This document shows positions 17,373-25,063 of a stretch of 64,000 nucleotides of DNA, in pieces. The DNA comes from Nocardia abscessus (GTDB lineage: Bacteria; Actinomycetota; Actinomycetes; Mycobacteriales; Mycobacteriaceae). The position numbers and the translations under genes are program-made. The DNA lies in the NCBI RefSeq assembly GCF_015477775.1, contig NZ_JADLQO010000011.1, positions 62,001-126,000 on the forward strand, written 5' to 3'. Within the stretch, counting starts at the first letter, position 1, and every line of letters begins with the position of its first letter. A model generated the notes under the pieces. The model searched no databases. It was not told the DNA's origin and saw only the letters and a program-made list of their open reading frames with translations.

Positions 17373-19112
17373 TCATTCTCCTGAGTTGGTCGGGACGGAT
17401 GAGTTCTGTGCGCCGAGCAGCCGCTGGGCCGCCGGAACGAGTTTGAATTTCTGCACCTTGCCGGTGGGGGTCTGCGGGATCTCGTCGGCGCCGAGCAGGA
17501 AGATGTGGCGGGGCACCTTGAACCGCGACAAGCTCGCGCGGCACACGTCGGTCAGCTCCTCGATGTCGAGCTCGGTGTTCGGTTCGGGAACGACGAAGGC
17601 GCCGACGACCTCGCCCCACCGTTCGTCTGGCACGCCGACTACATAGGCCTGGCTGACACCCGGTCTGCCCGTGAGGAACTCCTCGATCTCGGTCGGGGTC
17701 ACCAACTCGCCACCGGTCTTGATGAGATCTTTGGACCGGCCCGCGATGGTCATCGACCCGTTGTCGAGGAAGCGGACCAGATCGCCGGTACGGAACCACC
17801 CGTCGCGCAGGACCGCCAGGGTCTCGTCGGGTCGTTGCCAGTACCCCTTCATCGTGGTCGGCCCGTGGACGACGAGTTGGCCCACCGCATCGGGCGCGAC
17901 GTCCTCGCCGGTGATCGAGTCGACCACCCGGAATTCGGCGATGATGTCGCCGTGGTCGGCGAGCCCGGCCGGACCGCTCGGCAGGGGTTTGCCGACCGTC
18001 GTGCTGATCGCCTCGAAGGGGTCTTCGGGCTGGGTCATCGTCAGCGTGCCACTCATCTCGGTCATGCCGTAGGCGGTGACCAATTCGGTGATGCCGAGTT
18101 CGTCGCGCAGCCGGTCCCACAGCCAGGTCGGCGCGGAAGCCGCCGCCGACAGCATCATTCGCAGCGAGGACAGATCGAACCGGTGCCGGTCGGGATGCTC
18201 GACCATCGCCACGCTCATCGTCGGCACCGCGAGCACGTCGGTGACGCGATAGCGCTCGATCGCCGTGAAGTACTCGACCGGATCGAATTTCGGCTGCGGC
18301 AGCATGGCCCCGCCCACGTAGATCGAGGCGATCACGGCCTGGCCGTAGGCGAACAGGTGGTAGCAGGGCAGGGCGAACACCACCCGGTTGCCGTCACCGA
18401 GCGCGCGGCACAGCGCCGACCCGTAGGCGGCGCGGTGCAGTCCGTCATGGCTGAGCATCACGCCCTTTGGCTGCCCGGTGGTCCCCGAGGTGTAGAGGAT
18501 GTCGGAGATGTCGTCGGGAGTACGCGCTCCGCCCGGCGCGGCGCCGGTACACTCTGCGCCGATTCGTTCCAGAGTTTCGAGATCGACTGTCCCACTGCGG
18601 GATTCGCTCTCGCCCTCCGGGGCGAAAGTGATCACCTGTTCCAGATCGCCGAGCGACGTGGCGCCTTCGTGTTCCCAGCCCGGCGCGAGTTCGTCGAGCA
18701 TCGACAGGTAGTCCATGTCGCGAAACGACGTCATCGTGATCAGCACCTTGCAGCGCGACTGGGTCACCACATAACCCAGCTCCTGCGTTCGGTACAGGTA
18801 GTTCAGCGGCACCGCGACGGCACCGGCGCGGGAGATCGCGATCTTGAGCGGCGCGTATTCGGGATAGTTGGCCATGACCAAGCCGATGTGGTCGCCCGGT
18901 TGCACACCGAGTGCGGCCAGGCCGTCGGCGATTCGCCGTGCGCGGCTCTGCACTTCGGCGTAGGTGAAGACCCGGTCGCCGCTGATCACATACGGTCGCT
19001 CGGCGTATCGGGTGACGGCATGGTCGAACTGCTCGTCGAAGGTCCGCGGCACCCACGGGGTGAACGCCTGCTCGAGCTCCGCTCTGCGCTCGGCGGGCGT
19101 CGGTGTGCTCAC
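17373..19112 (-). CDS. Acyl-CoA ligase (class I adenylate-forming, FadD-like)
   Basis: A 579-residue ATP-dependent fatty- or aryl-acyl-CoA ligase. ATP motif YTSGTTGQPKG is at about residues 207-217, YGMTEMSGT near 340, DGWFRTGDLV near 430 and the catalytic lysine in PTGKVQKFK near the end. The frame is open far upstream (to 20123), but GTG 19112 is the start: it overlaps the stop of the SDR gene in a GTGA arrangement and begins the family's N-terminus. Two bases before the nitronate-monooxygenase-like gene. Likely activates an acid produced by the aldehyde dehydrogenase of the same operon. Confidence 0.92.
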   Translation of the reverse strand: MSTPTPAERRAELEQAFTPWVPRTFDEQFDHAVTRYAERPYVISGDRVFTYAEVQSRARRIADGLAALGVQPGDHIGLVMANYPEYAPLKIAISRAGAVAVPLNYLYRTQELGYVVTQSRCKVLITMTSFRDMDYLSMLDELAPGWEHEGATSLGDLEQVITFAPEGESESRSGTVDLETLERIGAECTGAAPGGARTPDDISDILYTSGTTGQPKGVMLSHDGLHRAAYGSALCRALGDGNRVVFALPCYHLFAYGQAVIASIYVGGAMLPQPKFDPVEYFTAIERYRVTDVLAVPTMSVAMVEHPDRHRFDLSSLRMMLSAAASAPTWLWDRLRDELGITELVTAYGMTEMSGTLTMTQPEDPFEAISTTVGKPLPSGPAGLADHGDIIAEFRVVDSITGEDVAPDAVGQLVVHGPTTMKGYWQRPDETLAVLRDGWFRTGDLVRFLDNGSMTIAGRSKDLIKTGGELVTPTEIEEFLTGRPGVSQAYVVGVPDERWGEVVGAFVVPEPNTELDIEELTDVCRASLSRFKVPRHIFLLGADEIPQTPTGKVQKFKLVPAAQRLLGAQNSSVPTNSGE

Positions 19113-19999
19113 CGGGCACCGTCCCTCGCGGACGCGGCCACCTCGACCTTGCGCCGGACCGTCGAACGAACACCGGTGCTGCCGCGATTGACGCCGACCA
19201 GGCCGCGCGCGGCCGGGTTGTTGTTCACCATGTTGCCCAATTGCGGTCCCGCGGCGATCATTCCGCCGTCCACGGTGATGTTCTCCCCGGTGATGAAGCA
19301 GGCATCGGGGCCGGCCAGGAAAGAGACGACTCCAGCCACGAAGTCGGGTTGGCCCGCGTCGGGCAGCGGCTGCAGGGTGCCGAGGACCGGTTGCAGGTCC
19401 TGCTCGGTGAGCCCGATCAGCGGGGTCTGGATGATGCCGGGGGAGACGGCGTTGATCCGGATCCGGTCCGGCGCGAACTCGAGCGAGGCCACCCGGGTCA
19501 GATGCAGGACGGCGGCCTTGGCGACCGAGTACGGCTGCACGCCGAGCCCGCCCGCGTGCGCGGCGACCGACCCGAAGTTCACGATCGATCCGCCGGTGCC
19601 CTGCTCGCGCATCGCCTTGCCCGCGTGCTTGATCCCGAGGAACACGCTGCGCAGCAGGACGTCGAACGTGTAATCCCAGTCCTCGACGTCGATTTCGGTG
19701 AGCGGACCGAACGCGCCACCGACACCGGCGGCGTTGACGAGCACGTCGATGCTGCCGAACTTCTCGATGGTGTGGGCGACCGCCGCGGCGAAGTCGGCCT
19801 CGCTGCTGACGTCGGTGCGCACGAAGCTCACCCGGTCCCGGCCCGCACCCAGCTCGGCGAACTCCGCGATCGCCGTGCGCGCTACCTCCTCGTTGAGGTC
19901 GGCGATGACCACGTTCATGCCGCGATCGAGGAGGCGGGCGACCGTCGCCCTGCCCATCCCGCTCGCTCCACCGGTCACCAGTGCCGCTTGCGCTGCCAT
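19109..19999 (-). CDS. Short-chain dehydrogenase/reductase
   Basis: A 296-residue SDR: NAD(P) motif TGGASGMGRAT at residues 9-19, DLNEE after the second strand, NAAG, GSVAAH with the catalytic serine, and YSVAK with Tyr and Lys. GENITVDGGM marks the usual C-terminal end near residue 255; about 40 further residues (rich in Asn, Gly, Arg) are an unusual tail. ATG 19999 (MAAQAALVTGG) is chosen although the frame extends upstream. Translationally coupled to the ligase by a 4-base overlap. Alcohol/ketone interconversion of a pathway intermediate is the likely role. Confidence 0.92.
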   Translation of the reverse strand: MAAQAALVTGGASGMGRATVARLLDRGMNVVIADLNEEVARTAIAEFAELGAGRDRVSFVRTDVSSEADFAAAVAHTIEKFGSIDVLVNAAGVGGAFGPLTEIDVEDWDYTFDVLLRSVFLGIKHAGKAMREQGTGGSIVNFGSVAAHAGGLGVQPYSVAKAAVLHLTRVASLEFAPDRIRINAVSPGIIQTPLIGLTEQDLQPVLGTLQPLPDAGQPDFVAGVVSFLAGPDACFITGENITVDGGMIAAGPQLGNMVNNNPAARGLVGVNRGSTGVRSTVRRKVEVAASARDGAR

Positions 20000-20061
20000 G
20001 TCTCGTCCCTTCGTAGTGCCCGCGCGGGCGGTGTCGCCCGCGTCGTGGCTGGTTGTCCTCA

Positions 20062-21546
20062 TCAGCCGAGCAGAATCTGGGTGGTCTCGGTGAACTCCCG
20101 GATGCCCTCCGGCCCGCATTCACGACCCCAGCCCGAACGCTTCACCCCACCGAACGGCGCCGCCATCGTCGGTCCGAACGTGTTGACCGCCACCGAGCCC
20201 GCCCGGATCCGCCGCGCGACGGCGAGGGCGCGATCGCGGTCGGCGGAATAAGTGCTCGCGGCCAGCCCGTACTCGGTGCTGTTGGCGATCCGGACGGCAT
20301 CCTCGACGTCGTCATAGGGCTGTACGACAGTGACCGGACCGAACACCTCCTGCTGCACGACGGTGTCCTGTTCACCGACGCCGACCAGCAGAGTCGGTTC
20401 GTAGAACCAGCCGGTATCGAAGCCGGGCGGTCGCTGTCCGCCACAGGCGATCGAAGCACCTTCGGCCACAGCGGTTTTCACGAATCCGACGGTGCGTTCG
20501 TAGGCCGCACGGTTGGCGAGTGGACCGTGCTCGGTGGCCGGATCGCTCGGGTCGCCTATGCGCAGTCCGCGATAGGCGCCCGCGAGAGCATCGACGACCT
20601 CGTCGTGGCGCGACGCCGGTACCACGATGCGGGACAGCGCGGCGCACACCTGACCCGCGCCGCTCATCGCGCCCGCGACCAGCGAGCGCATCGCCCGGGG
20701 CAGATCGACGTCGTCGAGCAGCACGGCCGGCGACTTACCGCCGAGCTCGAAAACGGTGCGCGGCAGGCGCTGCGCGGTCTGCACGAGGATGTCCGATGCC
20801 GCGACCGGTCCGCCGGTGAAGGAGATCAGTTCGATGGCCGGGTGCCGGACCAGGTGACGCGATACCTCGACGTCTCCGGCGAGGATGCTCAGCACGCCGG
20901 ACGGGAAACCGGCCTCGACCGCGCACTGCGCGACGACGCGCATCATCAGCGCCGATTCGGGGGCGGCCTTCACCACGACCGAGGTGCCCGCCAGCAGTGC
21001 GGGGATCACCTTGGAACCCATGGTCGCCAGCGGGCCGTTGTAGGGCAGGACCGCCAGGACAGGGCCGACCGGACCGTGCTCGAGCAAGACCTCGCCTACT
21101 GGAGTGCTGCGGGTTTCGGGGGCGAGCGCTGCCTCCGCGGACGCGAGCGCGGTGCGCCAGGCGGCCTGGGCGGCGAAGCGGTGCAAGGTCTTCGACCAGC
21201 GGACCGGGATCCCGGATTCCACAGCCCAGACCGCACCGATCCAGTCGAGGTTCGCCTCGAGCAGCTCGCAGAATCGTGCACAGATCTCGCGCCGGTCGGT
21301 GAGCGGCAGGCGGGGCCACTCGCCGCGGTAGGCCTCGGCCGCGGCGGCTACGGCGGCATCCGCGTCATCGAGTGACGGCGAGACGACCGTGGCTACGGGT
21401 TGTCCGGTGACCGGCGAGACCACCTCGACGGACGGTCCCGACGAACGCTGCCACCGGCCGCCGATCAGCAGGGCATCCGGTCTCGGCACCGTCAGCTCGC
21501 CCGTCAGGACCAGTTCTCGGCGCTCGACATTGTCGGCTGTTCTCAC
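20062..21546 (-). CDS. Aldehyde dehydrogenase
   Basis: A 494-residue aldehyde dehydrogenase: PYNGPLATMGSKVIPALLAG, FTGGPVAAS, general-base FELGGKSPAVL, nucleophile GAGQVCAALSR, and the C-terminal GGVKRSGWGRE. The frame runs back to 21747, but GTG 21546 follows GAGGAG at seven bases and is taken as start. First gene of the operon ALDH, SDR, ligase, flavoprotein on the minus strand, 62 bases before the SDR. Possible control elements (TCTAAC...TTAGA and an AT-rich repeat) lie 175-215 bases upstream, before the TetR gene. Confidence 0.92.
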   Translation of the reverse strand: MRTADNVERRELVLTGELTVPRPDALLIGGRWQRSSGPSVEVVSPVTGQPVATVVSPSLDDADAAVAAAAEAYRGEWPRLPLTDRREICARFCELLEANLDWIGAVWAVESGIPVRWSKTLHRFAAQAAWRTALASAEAALAPETRSTPVGEVLLEHGPVGPVLAVLPYNGPLATMGSKVIPALLAGTSVVVKAAPESALMMRVVAQCAVEAGFPSGVLSILAGDVEVSRHLVRHPAIELISFTGGPVAASDILVQTAQRLPRTVFELGGKSPAVLLDDVDLPRAMRSLVAGAMSGAGQVCAALSRIVVPASRHDEVVDALAGAYRGLRIGDPSDPATEHGPLANRAAYERTVGFVKTAVAEGASIACGGQRPPGFDTGWFYEPTLLVGVGEQDTVVQQEVFGPVTVVQPYDDVEDAVRIANSTEYGLAASTYSADRDRALAVARRIRAGSVAVNTFGPTMAAPFGGVKRSGWGRECGPEGIREFTETTQILLG

Positions 21547-21720
21547 TCGGACACTCCTCGAGTTCGCGAATCGGTGGCACAGACCGTCGCCCGGTTTCGG
21601 TGGCCGGGAGCGTGGACAGAACCTGCGGGGAATCGAACAGACGCTCGATTCGAGCCCGTAGCGGACGGATCCGGCTTCGACCGGGACAACGGAGGCTCGC
21701 ACACTGCCTCTGCAACAAAC

Positions 21721-21762
21721 TCTAACGGAGATTAGAATTTCGGACAAGATATAAAAAATATC
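21721..21762. promoter_or_regulatory. Two inverted repeats upstream of the aldehyde dehydrogenase operon
   Basis: TCTAA-CGGAGA-TTAGA (21721-21736) resembles half of the site at 22582-22601, suggesting TetR control. GATAT-AAAAA-ATATC (21748-21762) is AT-rich, like the repeated ATATAATATA sites. Both are in the gap between the TetR stop and the operon's first gene. Confidence 0.45.
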
Positions 21763-21801
21763 AACCGCTGACGGGTTACCGCACGGCTTGGGCTGTCGGA
21801 C

Positions 21802-22449
21802 TTACTCTGCGCTGTGGGTCGTGCCGCCGACCCCGTCGAAGATCAGCGCCTGCATGATGCCGGACAGATCGCGGCTGCCGCGGCGGGCGGCGGGTGGCCA
21901 CTCGGCCACCCGCTCGAGCGTGCCGATGATGAACAAGCGCAGCGCGAGGGGGTCGATATCGGACCTGATCTCGCCCGAGGCGACGCCTGCGTCGATCAAT
22001 TCGGCCCAGAACCGGCCGAAGGCGCGGCGGGCCGGGCGTAGTCGCTCCTTGATCTCGTCCGGCAGCTGGTGAAATGTCCGGACGTGGGCGGGCGACATGG
22101 TGCCGAGTTCCAGCGTGGCGTCCAGGAACCCGTCGACCGCTGCGCGAATCCGCTCACCCGCGGTCGCCGAATCGGGCAGTTGCTCGACGACGACGCGCAC
22201 GTGGGCGTAGGTGAATTGCACGCCGTAGCGCAACACCTCCTCCACCAGGGCTTCCTTGGAGTCGAAGTGGTAGTACAGGCTGCCTGCCTGCATCCCCGCC
22301 TCGGCCGCGATGTCGGAGAGCCGGGTGGCGTTGTAGCCGCGGTTCACCAGAACCCGCGCGGCGGCCTCGATCACCCGACGGCGGGTGGCCGCCGATTTCG
22401 TCGCCGGGCGTGCCGACTTGGCCTGTCCGTTCGTGCTGCTCTGCGTCAT
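21802..22449 (-). CDS. TetR-family transcriptional regulator
   Basis: A 215-residue TetR regulator. The N-terminal helix-turn-helix spans about residues 20-65 (RRVIEAAARVLVNRGYNATRLSDIA, with AGSLYYHFDSKEALVEE), followed by an all-helical ligand-binding domain. ATG 22449 (MTQSSTNG) is preferred to longer in-frame starts because the N-terminus then has normal length. It lies between the minus-strand aldehyde dehydrogenase operon and the plus-strand zinc-ribbon/HyuA/HyuB operon and probably represses one or both; an imperfect 20-base palindrome stands in the 288-base intergenic region in front of it. Confidence 0.92.
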   Translation of the reverse strand: MTQSSTNGQAKSARPATKSAATRRRVIEAAARVLVNRGYNATRLSDIAAEAGMQAGSLYYHFDSKEALVEEVLRYGVQFTYAHVRVVVEQLPDSATAGERIRAAVDGFLDATLELGTMSPAHVRTFHQLPDEIKERLRPARRAFGRFWAELIDAGVASGEIRSDIDPLALRLFIIGTLERVAEWPPAARRGSRDLSGIMQALIFDGVGGTTHSAE

Positions 22450-22560
22450 GACTGCACTGACCTGTCTGCCGAGGAGTTTCGAATCGTCGCCAGAATACGC
22501 TCCGGCGCGAGAGGGGACATCGATCGAATCTCGGTGGCTCCACCCCCTTGCGTAACTGTG

Positions 22561-22601
22561 ATGCATATTATATTTTCTACTCACGGTTAGATTTAATCGT
22601 G
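22561..22601. promoter_or_regulatory. AT-rich site and candidate TetR operator in the divergent promoter region
   Basis: CACGGTTA-GATT-TAATCGTG (22582-22601) is a 20-base inverted repeat matching at 7 of 8 arm positions, a size typical of TetR operators. Just left of it is CATATTATATTTT (22564-22576), in reverse AAAATATAATATG, a member of the AT-rich site set. Both lie between the TetR gene and the zinc-ribbon/HyuA operon. Confidence 0.5.
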
Positions 22602-22737
22602 GTAGGCAGCCGCCACAGCTGCCGGGACCGGAGCCCGTTGAGATCGCCGCAGATCCCGGTCCCCCGCGGGCACGCCCACGCCGTGGGCCGAGCCCTACTG
22701 CCGCCGAGTTCCGGCGCGACAACCGAAGGAGAAACAC

Positions 22738-22962
22738 ATGACCATCGCGCATCCGCGCCCGAGCCAACCGAGGTTGTCCGTCGAGCGGAAAGCTGTCGAC
22801 GGCGCCTGCCCGGCGTGCGGCGCCACCGACCTGCGGGCCTACCGCGTGCTGTCGGAGGGCGGCTGGTTCGACGTGGTCAAGTGCTCGTCCTGCCTGCACT
22901 CGGTCTCGCGCACCCGCGGCCCGAAGCTCGGGCCTATCGAACTGCTGTCCGACCGCATCTGA
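22738..22962 (+). CDS. Small zinc-ribbon protein preceding HyuA
   Basis: A 74-residue protein with two cysteine pairs, CPACG (about residues 24-28) and CSSC (about 51-54), flanking short strands, as in zinc ribbons. ATG 22738 follows AAGGAGAAAC. It is 20 bases before hyuA, so almost certainly in the same operon. I do not recognise it by name. A small zinc-binding partner beside HyuA/HyuB-type genes recalls the small subunit of acetone-carboxylase-like enzymes, and a third subunit of this complex is a reasonable inference; a separate regulator or chaperone is possible. Confidence 0.75.
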   Translation: MTIAHPRPSQPRLSVERKAVDGACPACGATDLRAYRVLSEGGWFDVVKCSSCLHSVSRTRGPKLGPIELLSDRI

Positions 22963-22982
22963 GCCAGGAAGAGATCGCACTC

Positions 22983-25061
22983 ATGACTAGCAACACAGCA
23001 ACGGAGCTGACCGGCATGATCGGCGTCGATGTCGGCGGAACCTTCACCGACATCGTCGCGATCAGAGATGGCCGCATCGAGACGACCAAGGTCGCCACGA
23101 ACGTCGTCGAGAGCTACAAGGCGGTGCTCGAGGGCGCCGCCGAGGTGGGTGTGGAGTCGGCCGCGGTGTTCAATCACGCCAGCACACACGGGCTCAACGC
23201 CATCATCACCCGCCGGATCCCAAAGATCGCCTTCGTCACCACTGAGGGGCACCGCGACATCCTCGACATGGCGCGCGGGTGGCGTCCGGCCGAAGGCAAC
23301 ACCGATCCGACGTGGCGGCGCAGCTTTGGCGACGCGACCGCGCCGATCGTGCCCCGCTACCTGCGCCGCGGTATCCGCGAACGGATCGGCGCCGACGGCT
23401 CGATAGTGACCGAGCTCGACGAAGTCCAGGCCCGCAAGGAATTGCAGGTCCTGGCGCGGTGCAGTGTCGAAGGTGTGGCGATCTGTCTGCTCAATGCCTA
23501 TGTAGATGGTCGGCACGAGCAGCGACTACGCGAGTTGGTGCACGAGGAGATCGGCGACGTCGCCTGCTCGATCTCGAGTGAGGTGTCCCCGCTCGCGCGG
23601 GAGTATCCGCGAGCCTCGACCACGGTCGTCGACGTGCTGTGCAAGAAGATCTACGGCCCCTACGCCGACGAATTGGCCGCCGGACTCGGCGAACTCGGAT
23701 TCACCGGCGAACTCAACTTCGCCGACTGCGCGGCGACGCTCGCGCCCGTCGAGGTCGCGATGCAGCGTCCCTCGCGCATCGTCTTCTCCGGTCCGGCGGC
23801 GGGCACCGTGGCGTGCGCGCATCTGGGCGCGATGATCGACGAGCCCAATCTGCTGTGCGTCGACATCGGCGGAACCTCCAGCGACATGAGTGTCGTGACC
23901 GGCGGGTCGCCGTTCGTGAACACCACTTTTGAGCTCGAACACGACCTGATCGTGAACACGCTGTCGAACGAGATCATCAGCGTCGGCGCCGGTGGCGGCA
24001 GCATCGTCAGCATTACCCCGACCGGCGAACTGAAGGTCGGTCCCGAGAGCGCGGGCGCCGATCCCGGCCCCGCCTGCTACGGGCGTGGCGGTGAGCAGCC
24101 GACGACCACCGACACCTTCCTGATGATCGGCATCCTCGACCCGAACCGGTTCGCCGCAGGTCGGTCCAAACTCGATCCGGCCTTGGCGCAGAAGGCTTTC
24201 GAGCGTCTCGACACCCAGGCGACCATGCCTGAGCGGGTGCGCTTCGCCTACAAGATGGCGGTCAACAATGTGGCCGAGGGCGTCTTCGACGTCGTGGTGA
24301 AGAACGGTGTGGACCCGCGCGACTACGCGATGGTCTCCTTCGGCGCCGCCGGTTCGATGATGCTGCCCGCTCTGCTGGACATGATCAACCTCAAGAGCAT
24401 CATCGTGCCGCCGCACCCCGGTCTGTTCTCGGCATTGGGCCTGGTCAGCGCCGATCAGGTGCACGCCGACAGTCGCACCGCCTACACCGTGCTCACCCCG
24501 GAGGCGGCCGACGAGATCGACGGCATCTACGCCGACATGGAGACGTCGATGCTCCGCACCCTCGGCCGCGACGCCGACCGGGTGTCGTTCGTGCGTTCGT
24601 TCGACGGACAGCTGATGGGCCAGGTCTGGGAGACCCCGTTCATCGAGGCACCCGGCGGCAAGATCACCCCCGGGGTGGTCGAGCAGATGATCACCAACTT
24701 CCACGACGGTTACGAGAAGCGCTCGGGTAACCGGTTCGAGGGAATGCCGGTGCAGGGCGTCACCTTCCGGCTCACCGCGGTCGTGCCGACGGCCAAGGTC
24801 GAATACGTCTGCCCGCCGAAGCGTCCCGAGGACCAACAGCTGAAGCCGACCGGCACCATCACCTTGCGCTACCTCGAGAACACCGACATCGAGGCCGCCG
24901 AATACGAACGCGAACATCTCATGCTCGACGACGTCGTCACCGGTCCCGCGGTCATCCGGGAGCCGCTGTCGACGACGTTCGTCCTGCCCGGCCAGATCGC
25001 GCGGGTCGGCGCCGTCGGCGAGATCGTCATCACCCGCGCCGCCGCTTCCGAGGAGAACTGA
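22983..25061 (+). CDS. hyuA: HyuA-type subunit of hydantoinase/oxoprolinase or ketone carboxylase family
   Basis: A 692-residue protein with an actin/hexokinase-type ATP site: GVDVGGTFTDIVA near residues 13-25 and a second phosphate loop VDIGGTSSDMS near residue 295, then GAGGGSIVSI. Family members couple ATP use to opening of hydantoins or 5-oxoproline, or to phosphorylation-driven carboxylation of acetone or acetophenone. ATG 22983 (MTSNTATE) is chosen; the open frame extends into the promoter region. Two bases separate it from hyuB. The ketone-carboxylase reading is favoured by the catabolic context and the small zinc protein upstream, but is unproven. Confidence 0.9.
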   Translation: MTSNTATELTGMIGVDVGGTFTDIVAIRDGRIETTKVATNVVESYKAVLEGAAEVGVESAAVFNHASTHGLNAIITRRIPKIAFVTTEGHRDILDMARGWRPAEGNTDPTWRRSFGDATAPIVPRYLRRGIRERIGADGSIVTELDEVQARKELQVLARCSVEGVAICLLNAYVDGRHEQRLRELVHEEIGDVACSISSEVSPLAREYPRASTTVVDVLCKKIYGPYADELAAGLGELGFTGELNFADCAATLAPVEVAMQRPSRIVFSGPAAGTVACAHLGAMIDEPNLLCVDIGGTSSDMSVVTGGSPFVNTTFELEHDLIVNTLSNEIISVGAGGGSIVSITPTGELKVGPESAGADPGPACYGRGGEQPTTTDTFLMIGILDPNRFAAGRSKLDPALAQKAFERLDTQATMPERVRFAYKMAVNNVAEGVFDVVVKNGVDPRDYAMVSFGAAGSMMLPALLDMINLKSIIVPPHPGLFSALGLVSADQVHADSRTAYTVLTPEAADEIDGIYADMETSMLRTLGRDADRVSFVRSFDGQLMGQVWETPFIEAPGGKITPGVVEQMITNFHDGYEKRSGNRFEGMPVQGVTFRLTAVVPTAKVEYVCPPKRPEDQQLKPTGTITLRYLENTDIEAAEYEREHLMLDDVVTGPAVIREPLSTTFVLPGQIARVGAVGEIVITRAAASEEN

Positions 25062-25063
25062 TC

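Noticed and set aside
17373..20123. A 916-residue minus-strand frame suggesting a fused protein
   Set aside because: Its upstream third is out of frame with the SDR gene that shows SDR motifs; the real ligase starts at GTG 19112 with a GTGA overlap.
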